From Adiantum capillus-veneris (lineage: Eukaryota; Streptophyta; Polypodiopsida; Polypodiales; Pteridaceae): 64,000 bases of DNA. Position 1 is the stretch's first letter. Each line of letters begins with the position of its first letter. The position numbers were made by a program, and so were the translations under genes. The notes beneath the pieces were generated by a model. The model saw only the letters and a list, made by a program, of their open reading frames with translations, was not told where the DNA came from and did no database searches. Below, piece by piece: positions 9,627 through 21,696 of this stretch. The DNA is taken from assembly GCA_014529385.2 (NCBI GenBank), contig CM043946.1, positions 34,740,558 through 34,804,557 on the forward strand, read 5' to 3'.

Positions 9627-12600
9627 AAAAGTGTTTTCATCCGTGAAAACAAAAGTGGTAGGATCTTAATAAGAACACTAATGTTTTCTAGAGTGGTATC
9701 CTTCATGGATCAAGCTGTTTGTTTGACCAAACATGGTGCAGCAGGCGGTTCAATGAAACCAAGAATAACATCTTGATTTTTCACATTGTTATCCATTTGC
9801 AACCATCTAGTGTGTAGACTCCATCTAGTGTGTAGACTCCATTTAGAACGCACATGAGCATGCTAAACGAGTTATCACAACCAGGATGTATCTGAAAGAG
9901 TACAACTTTTCACTTTCTGTGAAAGTAACTTGTTGACCTAACTCATCAGTCAAGTGTAATTCCTTGACTTGTTCTCAAATTTCATCAATAAACAACCCCA
10001 CCGTAACTAGTGTTCAAGGTTGAGAATCTGACTTATACATAAAGAGACTATACCTAGTCGCAAACATGCTTTAGCTGATGGTAAGCAAACTCCAAGTAGA
10101 GCAATGAACGCTTATTAATTGGATTGCTTGGTGCTAATATACGCAGTTTTCATATCTTTTAGCACAAGATTACACTTTGTAATCTGCATATCCCCTTGGA
10201 TAATTGACCGTACTGAGGTGTTTTCCCCACGATTTACAGACAGTCTTCACAGATGGCCCGTAAACGGGGATCACAATATCATACAACATTACTGAGCAAA
10301 CCACAATGTCCTAATGAATAACTATCTTGGCTAACATGAAAATCCACAAGCACCCAAACCGAGCCATGACCTCTATTGGTGATTGGTAGATCCAAAAGTA
10401 AGCTCAGAGAGATACTGCACATAGAGTGCAAAATCCTCATAAGCAACAACTTGATGAATATGCATGCCATTCCAAATCAGCCTTTGCTAAACACTAGGGC
10501 CCATAACACCTAGTGTGCATGCATTTAGCAAAAAACAGATCCAAACCTGTATATCCATGATCATCCTTGCCAATACTTATGGAGAATATGATGTGTGTAG
10601 CACACAGTAAAGAGGAATCTAAATAGTTTTGAAAAGAAACTAAATACTTTCTACTACAATCATTTGCAAACCTTGCTAAAACGTTTGAACCATAATAGAA
10701 GGTGAAACTTTAATTACTTCTAGGGACAAACAATGAAACTTTTACTATATGTATAAACAACCATCTGTAATATTGTTTAGCAGAACTTGTATCTGAATTA
10801 GTCATTCTAAGTATCTGACAATTTTTGGCCATCGAAATTGCTCCTGATACATCGTGCTGAAAATGGTCTAGAAAATAGATGTGACTAGCACCTAGGGACT
10901 TTGTCCTGACACATATTTGAAATAATGGGCGCCAATGTTAGTCCCAGAGACTCATATTCGCCACATGTGGAATATGTCTCAACTAAGGATGTCTGAAAAA
11001 AGAACATCCTACAAGTACAAGATGTACTTGTGTGTAGAGGTAACTGCAAACACTCCATGACAGGAGTGAGAGGGACCCTCATTATCCTTGCTCCACACTG
11101 GCTAAACCGAACTCCTTGAATCCCTACGCCATGTTGTATCCCATGTGACAACATGTGCCAAATCGAATTTGACAAGTGGGTGCATAACAGCATAATGTAC
11201 ATTGGACACTACGGCCCAAAATACTTGTTCCAATCTGCCCTTGGCATGGCCCTAGGGATTAAACTAAAAGTTCAGTTACCCGTATTCAAATGCACAAGAT
11301 CACGTCTCCAGCCTGTGAAAAAACCAAGCAACATTGCACTGGAAACCCTGGGTGTTGCCTTCACAATCCAAGCAGGTTGGGTAGAATCTATGTAGTCAAA
11401 CCCCTTCGTAAGACCCTTTGTAGTAACTGCTCAACTAGCAGGTAATGGTAACCAACATAGTCAACCGTGTACAGAATGATGAGAATCAACTCAAAAAATT
11501 GAAGTTTTCCACTACCCCCTGGTAGATTGTAGACTTCTTTCCTTAAAAGTACAACTGGGATAGATCAAACTATGATCTTGAATGCCTATGAGGTGATTTA
11601 GTAAACACCCATTGGGTCGTACCCCAAAGCTGTGATGCTGTAGACACTTGTAGTGCTATAGAGAGAGCAAGAAATCCACACAAGTGAGATGCCTAGCTTG
11701 TATGAACAACCATGTTGTCTCTAGATTTCGTGGTATACATTAGCTGATGTGAGTTTAAGATTAGCAAAAAATCAAGTTGAGCGTCGCATAAAGAACATGT
11801 AGTGCAACAATGACACCCTAAACATTTGTAGTGACAAGACTCATGCTTGTCCATTAACATCAAGGTGTTCAATGTGTACTCCATCGGGTAGATCTGTTCG
11901 ATCTTAAGAACAATCACCCATGGAATGCAAACAGTTGGGTCTTACCCAAGATCTCACAATGACTCTTAGCCAGCGTGTATGGCTCGTAGCCCTTATGGCC
12001 ATTAGTGTTCAATTAACAAACCGATGAAGACTAATGTAGATGGCATCTTGCCTTATTTCTAGCTGAGAGTTAGAGCACCTTGGCTCAGGATGACTTTTAA
12101 ACAAACATGTTCAAAAGATTCTTAGAAAATTTTCATTATTCTTTGAGAGAAATAAGCAAGAGAGAGAAAAAGAGCATTCCGGTTGAGGAAGGTTTCTTAA
12201 CCTAATGTAGTGCGTACCCAATCCATGCGCTCGTGTGCATCTTATGCTTGGGTTGCAACTTATTCTATAAGTGTACAACAATCTGTCTGTATGACGCTCT
12301 CATCGAGAGAGGCAACAAAAATCACAAGTCAAATCTTGACTATCTACCGTGTATGAGTCGTGACTGTACGAGGATGACTTGAATAGGGCACTTTGCCCGT
12401 GAATCAAGTCCAAGTTTTAGGTTCTTTTTAGTGGTGTTGTGCATTGACAACAACCAAAAATCTTGTCAAACAATCCATAACTTATCTTGTCTGTGACAAA
12501 GTGTCTGGTGTTATAGCGGAAGCATATTGCATAAGACGGTATAACTGAATCTACCTAGCTAGCATGCCGTGCATGTAGAAATTTAAGCCCTTGGCAAAAG

Positions 12601-13152
12601 TGATGGCCTCAAATGTGAGAGCCAAAACCATAAGTGCCTTGCACATATGTACTCGTAGGGAGTGATATTCCCTATTTTGCAAGCTCCCCAAACTTGTGTG
12701 CCACTACCCGTGATACCAAGTCATTGGGCAATACCTTGGCACAAGGGCGAAGCCTTGCTTCATGTAAAATGGTCAAAGAATTTTGCTTTGCACAAAAGCA
12801 TTAGTTTCCAATGTAAATGTATAAACATGGAAAAATAAACAATACTGAACATGGTCTAACCTGGTCATCCTGTTGTAACCAGTCGTCTGGAGATGTCGGA
12901 AGAAAAGATTGCTCAAATGTAGACCATAACCATCTCTGTTGCACAAGAGAAAGTTGGCATGCAGGTATATGGAGAAATTCTCCAATGGCGTGTCCTCATA
13001 GCGTACTCCAAACGGGAAAAATCTCAATGCAAGAGTTGTAAATTGAAGCCTTGCTTCACATAAATATGTTTGTGCCGAGAGCCAACGGATGTGGCGGCCG
13101 ATATATGACAAAAACAATCAACCATGTCGAGAAATTTCAATTGAAATCAACA
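9627..13152. other. No gene seen in 3.5 kb
   Basis: AT-moderate DNA with many stops in all frames. The longer minus frames (10885-11202, 12773-13117) have no motif I recognise. It may be the decayed interior of a minus-strand LTR element bounded by 9611 and about 20,641. Confidence 0.45.
9803..9838 (+). repeat. 18-bp direct repeat, two copies
   Basis: CCATCTAGTGTGTAGACT occurs twice in tandem, followed by a partial third start. Confidence 0.85.
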
Positions 13153-13830
13153 AGTACTGTGAGGTCCCCACCCCGCCGTATCAACCAGCGGATGTGATGG
13201 TGAACCTAGCGGCCACTAGATCTATTGCGGAAGCAAACAAAATGGTTCAGGGTTCAACTAGCGGACGATCTCTCGTCACTAAGTGAGTAGAGTTCGAGCC
13301 TACTAGTAGGTAGATCTAGTTCCACCTCGCACGGGAAGCGTGCTTGAACTATCTAACGATCCTAAGAGCCACCTTCCAAGAGGATAGAAATCCCGAGTGC
13401 CTTTTTCCCCATGTTTCAGAGGCACGTACTCTTGAGGATTCGCCGCTCTAGGGGCAATGAGTAATACTAATATTGAGTAAGCACTATGGGGACAGAGAGT
13501 TCCCGACCAATCGGGACCACCCATCTCGTAGGCATTGGCAACCTGAGCCAAGCCCCCACTTTCCACCCCCACACTCACACTTCCTTGTGTGACCTAATTA
13601 CTACCACAAAGGTTGTTCAGCATAAAGATTCCTTGTTTAATTCCGAATCACATTGTTCGTTAATACAGCCCTTCAACCAGTATTGCAAACAACACTAAGA
13701 CAGAATTCTAGTAAAAATTCTACTCAAACTTATTCATAAAAATTCCAATGTCCTGGAGGTACAACATCCCCCCTCCAGCGAGAGTTCACTCCTCCCGTTG
13801 TCGCCTAGCTGCCCATACAACTAGGTATGT

Positions 13831-13947
13831 CCACCGCATAGAAAGCACGTCATGGACACTCCCACCGCATAGAAAGCAAGATGTGGGTTCCCACCGCATA
13901 GAAAGCAAGTCGTGGGTATCCACCGCATAGAAAGCAAGTCGTGGATT
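13831..13947 (+). repeat. Four ~30-bp minisatellite units
   Basis: CCACCGCATAGAAAGCA begins at 13831, 13862, 13891 and 13920, each followed by a variable GTCGTGG-like tail. Confidence 0.9.
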
Positions 13948-15240
13948 CAAGAGCCCTTAACGAGGAACGCTGCCCCCTGTGATCAGTAGGGGGGTCAGGA
14001 CTAATTCAACATTGGAAATAAAATGAACACGCCGAGCTAAATTTTTCCTAGCAGACATTCTTTCCTATTGCAAACAGCGTACCCATCAAACATTACCTTC
14101 ATACTTTAGAACTTAATGTACAATGATTTCAATGCCGAGGTTTCCGTCGGATTTCTCCAACATGTTTGGGAATATGAGCATTCCTAACTAGCGTATGCAA
14201 TGTTAATTTAAACAACTTGAATAAAAATATGATCTACCTCTTCCACTTCTTCATCGATGGCCCGTGAGATGGCCGGTATTTGTTCCTCCATGGGAGCCTT
14301 CCCCTTCCCGTTGACATTGCTCGTTCCTGCCTCGCGATCATGGGCACTACTGAAGCGCGTCCTCGTAACCGGGGCCATTTCTCACTACTTTAAATGATTA
14401 GCTTGGAGAAAGAGCTAAGGTTCACAGGCATCATAACAGTCCAATGGGTAGATTAGTGACATCAATTAATCCCTCCTATATGAGAGTCTAGATTTCTTTC
14501 ATAAAGCAATCATTAAGGATGGAGCATAATCCTATGGGAACCGGCTCTAAGATAATTATTCGGCTTACACGATCAAGAATAATTAGGATTTCACTATTGG
14601 AATTACCAGAGAATTGGATTAAGTATGTTTAAACTATTTCCTAGCAATTAGATGATGCAGATTTACCCTATGCGTATGTGTGAGGAAAAACCAATTCTTA
14701 GAGACTTAATGACGGATTAATTTCTCCTTAATTACATCTTAATGCATAAGAGAAATGAATTCAATTAAGCTACAATGTTAATGAGTGATTACAATAGTGA
14801 TTCTCTTCAATCTGCACAAATACTAGCTTGCCGATTAATTACTATGCTATCTAGAGAGAGAAGATTCTGATAATTATGCTTTAATCATTAATCGAGAGTG
14901 AAGAATGGCTGATAATTCAGCTATGGAATGATGATTACATAATAGAGTATGAATAAGGAGAATTTAGAGAGTAGTCATAGAGATTTTCGGCTAGGAATAG
15001 GCATAATGTACGAGAAATTTTGATGGTAGAGAAAGGGATTTTCAGATGGCATTAATTAAAATGTCGTTACCGTGATTAAGAGCTGGTAATCTTCTCGATT
15101 TTCTGATCTAATCGAGCTTCTTGAGATGAAAATTCGGCAGCACCTCCCTCCTAGCTTCTTCTTCAATAGGTGTGTGATTCGGCAGCACCTCCCCAATGTA
15201 TGTGGGTCTGTGTGTATGCACTGTGTGTGTGTGTGATCAT

Positions 15241-15242
<2 letters not shown>

Positions 15243-15281
<39 letters not shown>
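15243..15281 (+). repeat. (GT)n microsatellite
   Basis: About 19 GT units in copy 1; the same position in copy 2 (18001-18018) is only about half as long, a length change after duplication. Confidence 0.93.
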
Positions 15282-15284
<3 letters not shown>

Positions 15285-15932
15285 GTCTTTAAATAGGCTC
15301 CTACAGGCTGAAAATCGATCTGGGTTGCTAAATGCATCTGGGAGCTTCTCCAGTTAAGCATGGCAAGTCCAGTTCTCTGCCCACCAAGTGTCAGGTTGGC
15401 TTGGTTAACTGGTTCTGAGACTGCGTTGCAGGCTTGGTAGCTTTCCCAAGACTCCCACAAAGCAAGAGGGCGCCCCCTAGCTGCTAAGGATGATCTGGAG
15501 TGGCCTGAGACCTGTTCCCACACAGTCCTGGGGCCCCGGTACCTCCCTGGACAATTTTTAGGAAATTTGGTTCTAGGCTAAAACGGGTCATACGAATCGG
15601 ATGTTGATGCCGTAAATTGCCATACGAAGCTCTAACTAAGGCGTACTGGCCCGAGTACCTGCCATATTTAGCAGCCCCTGGGGTCCGAAAATGCATTTTT
15701 TTCAAATTTGGGGTACGGGTGCAATTTTTCGAGACGATCAAAACTGGACGGGTCGGGTGACCAAAAACTTACTATTTTTGGAAATTTTCCACAAAAATTA
15801 TTTTAATTCACATTTTGAAGCTTTATAACATTCTAAACATCATGGCACTGACAGAATCTGGAAAACTGCTAAAAATAGTAACTTATTCCATTATGATTAT
15901 TTCATGGTACAAGGGTGTTCCTTTTGATCGGG

Positions 15933-18682
15933 GTATCAACCAGCGGATGTGATGGTGAACCTAGTGGCCACTAGATCTATTGCGGAAGCAAACAAAATGG
16001 TTCATGGTTCGACTAGCGGACGATCTCTCGTCACTAAGTGAGTCGAGTTCGAGTCTACTAGTAGGTAGATCTAGTTCCACCTCGCAGGGGAAGCGTGCTT
16101 GAACTATCTAACGATCCTACGACCCACCTTCCAAGAGGAGAGAAACCCCGAGTGCCTTTTTCCCCATGTTTCAGAGGCACGTACTCTTGAGGATTCGTCG
16201 CTCTAGGGGCAATGAGTAATACTAATATTGAGTAAGCACTATGGGGACAGAGAGTTCCCGACCAATCGGAACCACCCATCTTGTAGGCATTGGCAACCTG
16301 AGCCAAGCCCCCACTTTCCACCCCCACACTCACACTTCCTTGTGTGACCTAATTACTACCACAAAGGTTGTTCAACATAAAGATTCCTTGTTTAATTCCG
16401 AATCACATTGTTCGTTAATACAGCCCTTCAACCAGTATTGCAAACAACACCAAGACAGAATTCTAGTAAAAATTCTACTCAAACTTATTCATAAAAATTC
16501 CAATGTCCTGGAGGTACAACATCCCCCCTCCAGCGAGAGTTCACTCCTCCCGTTGTCGCCTAGCTACCCATACAACTAGGTATGTCCACCGCATAGAAAG
16601 CACGTCATGGACACTCCCACCGCATAGAAAGCAAGATGTGGGTTCCCACCGCATAGAAAGCAAGTCGTGGGTATCCACCGCATAGAAAGCAAGTCGTGGA
16701 TTCAAGAGCCCTTAACGAGGAACGCTGCCCCCTGTGATCAGTAGGGGGGTTAGGACTAATTCAACATTGGAAATAAAATGAACACGCCGAGCTAAATTTT
16801 TCCTAGCAGACATTCTTTCCTATTGCAAACAGCGTACCCATCAAACATTACCTTCATACTTTAGAACTTAATGTACAATGATTTCAATGCCGAGGTTTCC
16901 GTTGGATTTCTCCAACATGTTTGGGAATATGAGCATTCCTAACTAGCGTATGCAATGTTAATTTAAACAACTTGAATAAAAATATGATCTACCTCTTCCA
17001 CTTCTTCATCGATGGCCCGTGAGATGGCCGGTATTTGTTCCTCCATGGGATCCTTCCCCTTGCCGTTGACATTGCTTGTTCCTGCCTCGCGATCATGGGC
17101 ACCACCGAAGCGCGTCCTCTTAACCGGGGCCATTTCTCACTACTTTAAATGATTAGCTTGGAGAAAGAGCTAAGGTTCACAGGCATCATAACAGTCCAAT
17201 GGGTAGATTAGTGACATTAATCAATCCCTCCTATATGAGAGTCTAGATTTCTTTCATAAAGCAATCATTAAGGATGGCATATAATCCTATGGGAACCGGC
17301 TCTAAGATAATTATTCGGCTTACATGATCAAGAATAATTTGGATTTCACTATTGGAATTACCAGAGAATTGGATTAAGTATGATTAAACTATTTCCTAGC
17401 AATTAGATGATACAGATTTACCCTATGCATATGTGTGAGGAAAAACCAATTCTTAGAGACTTAATGAAGGATTAATTTCTCCTTAATTACGTCTTAATGC
17501 ATAAGAGAAATGAATTCAATTAAGCTACAATGTTAAAGAGTGATTACAATAGTGATTCTCTTCAATCTGCACAAATACTAGCTTGCCGATTAATTACTAT
17601 GCTATCTAGAGAGAGAAGATTCTGATAATTATGCTCTAATTATTAATCGAGAGTGAAGAATGGATGATAATTCAGCTATGGAATGATGATTACATAATAG
17701 AGTACGAATAAGGAGAATTTAGAGAGTAGTCAAGAAATTTTTCTGCTAGGAATAGGCATAATGTACGGGAAATTTTGATGGTAGAGAAAGGGACTTTTAG
17801 ATGGCATTAATTAAACTGTCGTTACCGTGATTAAGAGCTGGTAATGTTCTCGATTTTCTGATCTAATCGAGCTTCTTGAGATGAAAATTCGGCAGCACCT
17901 CCCTCCTAGCTTCTTCTTCAATAGGTGTGTGATCCGGCAGCACCTCCCCAATGTATGTGGGTGTGTGTGTGTATGCACTGTGTGTGAGTGTGATCATAAG
18001 TGTGTGTGTGTGTGTGTGCAGGTCTTTAAATAGGCTCCTACAGGCTGAAAATCGATCTGGGTTGCTAAATGCATCTGGGAGCTTCTCCAGTTAAGCATGG
18101 CAAGTCCAGTTCTCTGCCCACCAAGTGTCAGGTTGGCTTGGTTAACTGGTTCTGAGACTGAGTTGCAGGCTTGGCAGCTTTCCCAAGACTCCCACAAAGC
18201 AAGAGGGCGCCCCCTAGCTGCTAAAGATGATTTGGAGTGGCTTGGGACCTGTTCCCACACAGTCCCGGGCCCCCGGTACCTCCTCGGACAATTTTTAGGA
18301 AATTTGGTTCTAGGCTAAAACGGGTCATACGAGTCGGATTTTGATGCCGTAAATTGCCATACGAAGCTCTAACTAAGGCGTACTGGCCCGAGTACCTGCC
18401 ATATTTAGTAGCCCCCGGGGTTCGAAAATGCATTTTTTTCAAATTTGGGGTACGGGTGCAGTTTTTCGAGACGATCAAAACTGGACGGGTCGGGTGATCA
18501 AAAACTTACTATTTTTGGAAATTTTCCACAAAAATTATTTTAATTCATATTTTGAAGCTTTATAACATTCTAAACATCATGGCACTGGCAGAATCTGGAA
18601 AACTGCTAAAAATAGTAACTTATTCCATTATATTCATTTCATGGTACAAGGGTTCCTTTTGATCGGGGTCAGAGACCTTACA
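15933..18682 (+). repeat. Tandem unit, copy 2
   Basis: Begins at the same GTATCAACC as copy 1, directly after GATCGGG. It ends with the element's natural terminus (GAGACCTTACA at 18672-18682), unlike copy 1, which lost that terminus at the junction. Confidence 0.9.
16586..16702 (+). repeat. Four ~30-bp minisatellite units, second copy
   Basis: The same array as at 13831-13947, carried by duplication copy 2. Confidence 0.9.
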
Positions 18683-18868
18683 ACAAAACTTACTATTTTT
18701 GGAAATTTTCCACAAAAATTATTTTAATTCACATTTTGAAGCTTTATAACATTCTAAACATCATGGCACTGACAGAATCTGGAAAACTGCTAAAAATAGT
18801 AACTTATTCCATTATGATTATTTCATGGTACAAGGGTGTTCCTTTTGATTGGGGTAAGAGACCTTACA
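18683..18868 (+). repeat. Third, partial copy of the LTR end
   Basis: Repeats the terminal ~185 bp of the unit. At several diagnostic bases it matches copy 1 (CACATTTTG, GACAGAATC, GGGTGTTCC) rather than the adjacent copy 2. Confidence 0.88.
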
Positions 18869-18873
18869 AGTAC

Positions 18874-20470
18874 TGTGTGGTAAGCATCCTGCACTAGCGT
18901 GTAGAAACCGTGACAAGGAGTCGGCCATGCCGAGAAGCTTGCTTCCTTCAACAAGTCCAGTAAGAGGTCATGCATGTCTGCTTGAGATACTAAAAAATTG
19001 GCCCTTGCCCTTAATGTATGCAATAAAATTTGAGTGCTTATGTGAACTGTCAGAAGCCGCGCTTGTGCTTGGAGTGTAGAAAGTGCATCACCTTTGATGC
19101 ATGTTAGAGGTATACAAGAGAGGTGATACATGCTTCATCTAGGTCAAATGCTTCATAATAAATTGACAGCCATGCTGTTATTACATCAATTCATGGTCGA
19201 CGATCAAAAGATGTATGCTAAGTGCCTCATGCCAGTCTCATACATTACCTTATGTAGAGATACGGCCAGAATTGTGTAACCAGTTATGCAGATGACAATA
19301 AACAAAAATCAACTGCATACCTCATTAAGTACACTTGCCGACCCAAAAATTGAATGATTTGGAAGTTGTAAGAAAAACGAGAAATGATTTTCTAGACACC
19401 ATTACTTGGTGCAATAGATGATCTACTGCTGCTATCAAGGGCCTTGCCCGATGCGCAAGAAAAGTGGACATAGTGACCATGGTGATACTTGAACCATAGG
19501 TAGTCTTGCAGGGAAACATAGCCAAGATTAACATAATTACATGTTTCTGCAATACAAATGTACACATAAAACTATGAAAACTGCAAGAACGTGAAAGCGC
19601 AAACTTGATAATTTGAACCTTGTTGGAGTACTTGACGAAAAGCCTTGCCTGCCGTCCTAGGATGACTCCCTTGCTGATAACACTTGCATGGTAGCCTACC
19701 CTGGAACTGCCATCACGAGTAGCAAGCGCCTTGTCATTGCCTCACCACAGGCCTGTCTTTGGATAGTTCTTTTTTGATTGCCAAGCAAATGTAGCCTTGA
19801 TGGCAAGAGGATGTCGTGTCAATTCGCAATAGTGTATATCCCTGACTCGTGGCTCGTATTCTCGTGTAGAAAAGGGGAAGAAGCGGTGGAAATACCAAAA
19901 TAAAAAGTATTTGCAGGACCACAACTGCAGCAATGGTTGTACATCACCTTCACCCCCCCCCCCCCCAAAATCGATGCGCTTCATGATGCTCGTCTAAGCC
20001 GGAAGGGAAAAGGGGGTGTGCCTGATGGGGAACCTCCCTTAATTTTTTAAAACCCTAAGGCCCTTGGCCTTGGGGTGCTCATCGTGTGAAGAGGGGGGAA
20101 TTAACTAAAATTAGCAGCAGCCATGGTGGCCGATTGACGCAGTGAGAAAGAAGTAGAGATGGAGCGCCTCAAGCCATGCCTCCCAGGCTTCGGCTTGTGT
20201 CGACTTCGCTACCTTGGCCTAGGGCGAACCCGATAAGAGCATTCATGCCTAATTTAGTGTAGGTTGCTAGATCTGCGTGGGCCTCTCTCGGGGTGCTTTC
20301 TCGCGCCTACAACTCAATTGATACCTGCCAGGCAAGAGGCCTATTCCACTACCTACTTGTCGAGCCTTGCCTTCCTCTTGTTGGGCCTTGACTTCCTCGC
20401 AACCAAAGCCTTCCCCATAGCCTTTTTGCAGACCGCCTTGCTTGCCTACTTTGCCATGCGAATAATCTCA

Positions 20471-20474
<4 letters not shown>
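18874..20474. other. No gene seen in 1.6 kb
   Basis: Continuation of the DNA into which the 5.7-kb element inserted. A C run lies at about 19,953-19,966. Minus frames at 18823-19131, 19325-19567 and 19742-19984 show no known motif. Confidence 0.45.

Positions 20475-20560
<86 letters not shown>
20475..20560 (+). repeat. (AG)n microsatellite
   Basis: 43 uninterrupted AG dinucleotides. Confidence 0.97.
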
Positions 20561-20561
<1 letters not shown>

Positions 20562-20623
20562 ATGCAAACTCCATGCAAGACCTCCATCTCCCCTCTTCCA
20601 TAGCTCCCTTCTTCCTCCTCCCA

Positions 20624-20641
20624 CCTTGCTTTGATACCAGT
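20624..20641 (-). promoter_or_regulatory. Candidate primer-binding site, tRNA-iMet type
   Basis: Minus strand reads CTGGTATCAAAGCAAGG, one base different from the TGGTATCAGAGC used by plant elements primed by initiator tRNA-Met (seen intact at 26058 and 51744). It follows GCCCTTTCA, a possible LTR end. It would belong to a minus-strand element extending toward 9611. Confidence 0.45.
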
Positions 20642-20685
20642 GAAAGGGCATAGGGAGATAGACATGCCAATAACCAGCAACCAGA

Positions 20686-20697
20686 CCTATATATAGG
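20686..20697 (-). promoter_or_regulatory. TATA box CCTATATATAGG
   Basis: A palindromic TATA box about 45 bases upstream, on the minus strand, of the candidate primer-binding site. It would sit inside the 5' LTR. Confidence 0.4.
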
Positions 20698-21539
20698 CCC
20701 TTGGCCCTCTGGCTCTTATCTACAAGTCATAGGAAAGCTGTAAGGAGTGTCAAATCTCAAAAATTACACTAGTGGTAGATATTGTGGTTGTTGCCAGTTG
20801 TACCAATTTTGGATCAAGTTGGTGTCATTTGATTCCTAGCAGTGCAAGGATCTAAAACATACCTTCCATGACTCATTTAAACCAGTAAAAGCCGTTATAA
20901 TCACCCAAAAACTAAATTTCAAAAGAAAAAATTTGACAATTGAACAAACATGCATCAAAAAGTTCCAAACACTTCATACAGAGTGTCAAAAGATTCACCA
21001 GACAAAGACCAACCAATAGAAAGTGATTATGCTCAAAAAGCCCATCGGAGGCAGCTATCATGGTTGCTTCCATTTGGTCTAGTTTGAGAATTTTACCACA
21101 CCAAATTGTAGGCCATCTTGCAAGATTTCCAAAAAATACCTTAGTTGAACCAAATAGACTCCAAAATCACTCCCAAAGACTTTATTAAAGATTAGGCCTT
21201 GATTTGTTAAATTCTTGAGCTAAGTTTCTGATTTTGAATTTCAATAAAGTTTTTGGAGATAAAATTAGAATAATTATTCGGGGTTCTTGAACTGTGTAAA
21301 CAAGTATGTAGATTACTAAGAGAAAATGCTACACAAGGAGCTAGCTAACCTCACATGTAAGAGGTTGGGATTTATCAAGAGTGTGTGTCTTTTCTCATGT
21401 ATTTGAGACCGGGGAGACGGTAGAGTAGCAACTCACCTAGGGAGTCTAGTATCAATAGAGAAGAGTGGAAACCAATATAAGATAGATCCCTTAACTCCAA
21501 TCATAGAAGAGGGTAGTGATATTGACACCACTTCTGACA
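20698..21539. other. No gene seen
   Basis: AT-rich DNA with no long frame; part may be LTR of the candidate minus-strand element. Confidence 0.4.
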
Positions 21540-21665
21540 GATCATATCATTGGATAGCTAACCAGCAAGGTTACTATTCATCAAGCAACATTTTTGAGAG
21601 AATTAGGTTTACAAGAAAACCTTGGAGAGGTTGGGATATTGATGTGATATCTATTCCTTTGCAAA

Positions 21666-21696
<31 letters not shown>

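Larger units (their letters stand above)
13178..15932 (+). repeat. Tandem unit, copy 1
   Basis: Starts GTATCAACCAGCGGATG and ends CCTTTTGATCGGGG. Near-identical to copy 2 apart from scattered substitutions and small indels, including a longer GT run at 15243-15281. Confidence 0.9.
13158..18868 (+). mobile_element. 5.7-kb LTR-only insertion with tandem duplication
   Basis: Seen: the element begins TGTGAGGTC and ends GACCTTACA, an inverted terminal pair, and is flanked by AGTAC on both sides (13153-13157 and 18869-18873). Inside are two copies of a unit of about 2.75 kb (from 13178 and from 15933) and a third, partial copy of the last ~185 bp (18683-18868). No primer-binding site, polypurine tract or Gag/Pol frame was found. 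Known: TG...CA ends with a 5-bp target duplication mark LTR retrotransposons. Inference: a large solo LTR, or two LTRs fused without an interior, with an internal tandem duplication. Strand is nominal. Confidence 0.75.

Noticed and set aside
10885-13117. Minus frames of 74-114 codons between 10.9 and 13.1 kb as possible PPR or host exons
   Set aside because: I tried to read PPR or other repeat motifs through them and found none that held for more than a few residues.
13831-13947. Regularly spaced ~30-bp repeats resembling a CRISPR array
   Set aside because: Only four units, no true unique spacers, eukaryotic context and no cas genes; it is a minisatellite inside an LTR-like unit, and is copied again at 16,586.
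20264-20680. Frames of 70-129 codons across the AG tract
   Set aside because: Same microsatellite artefact.
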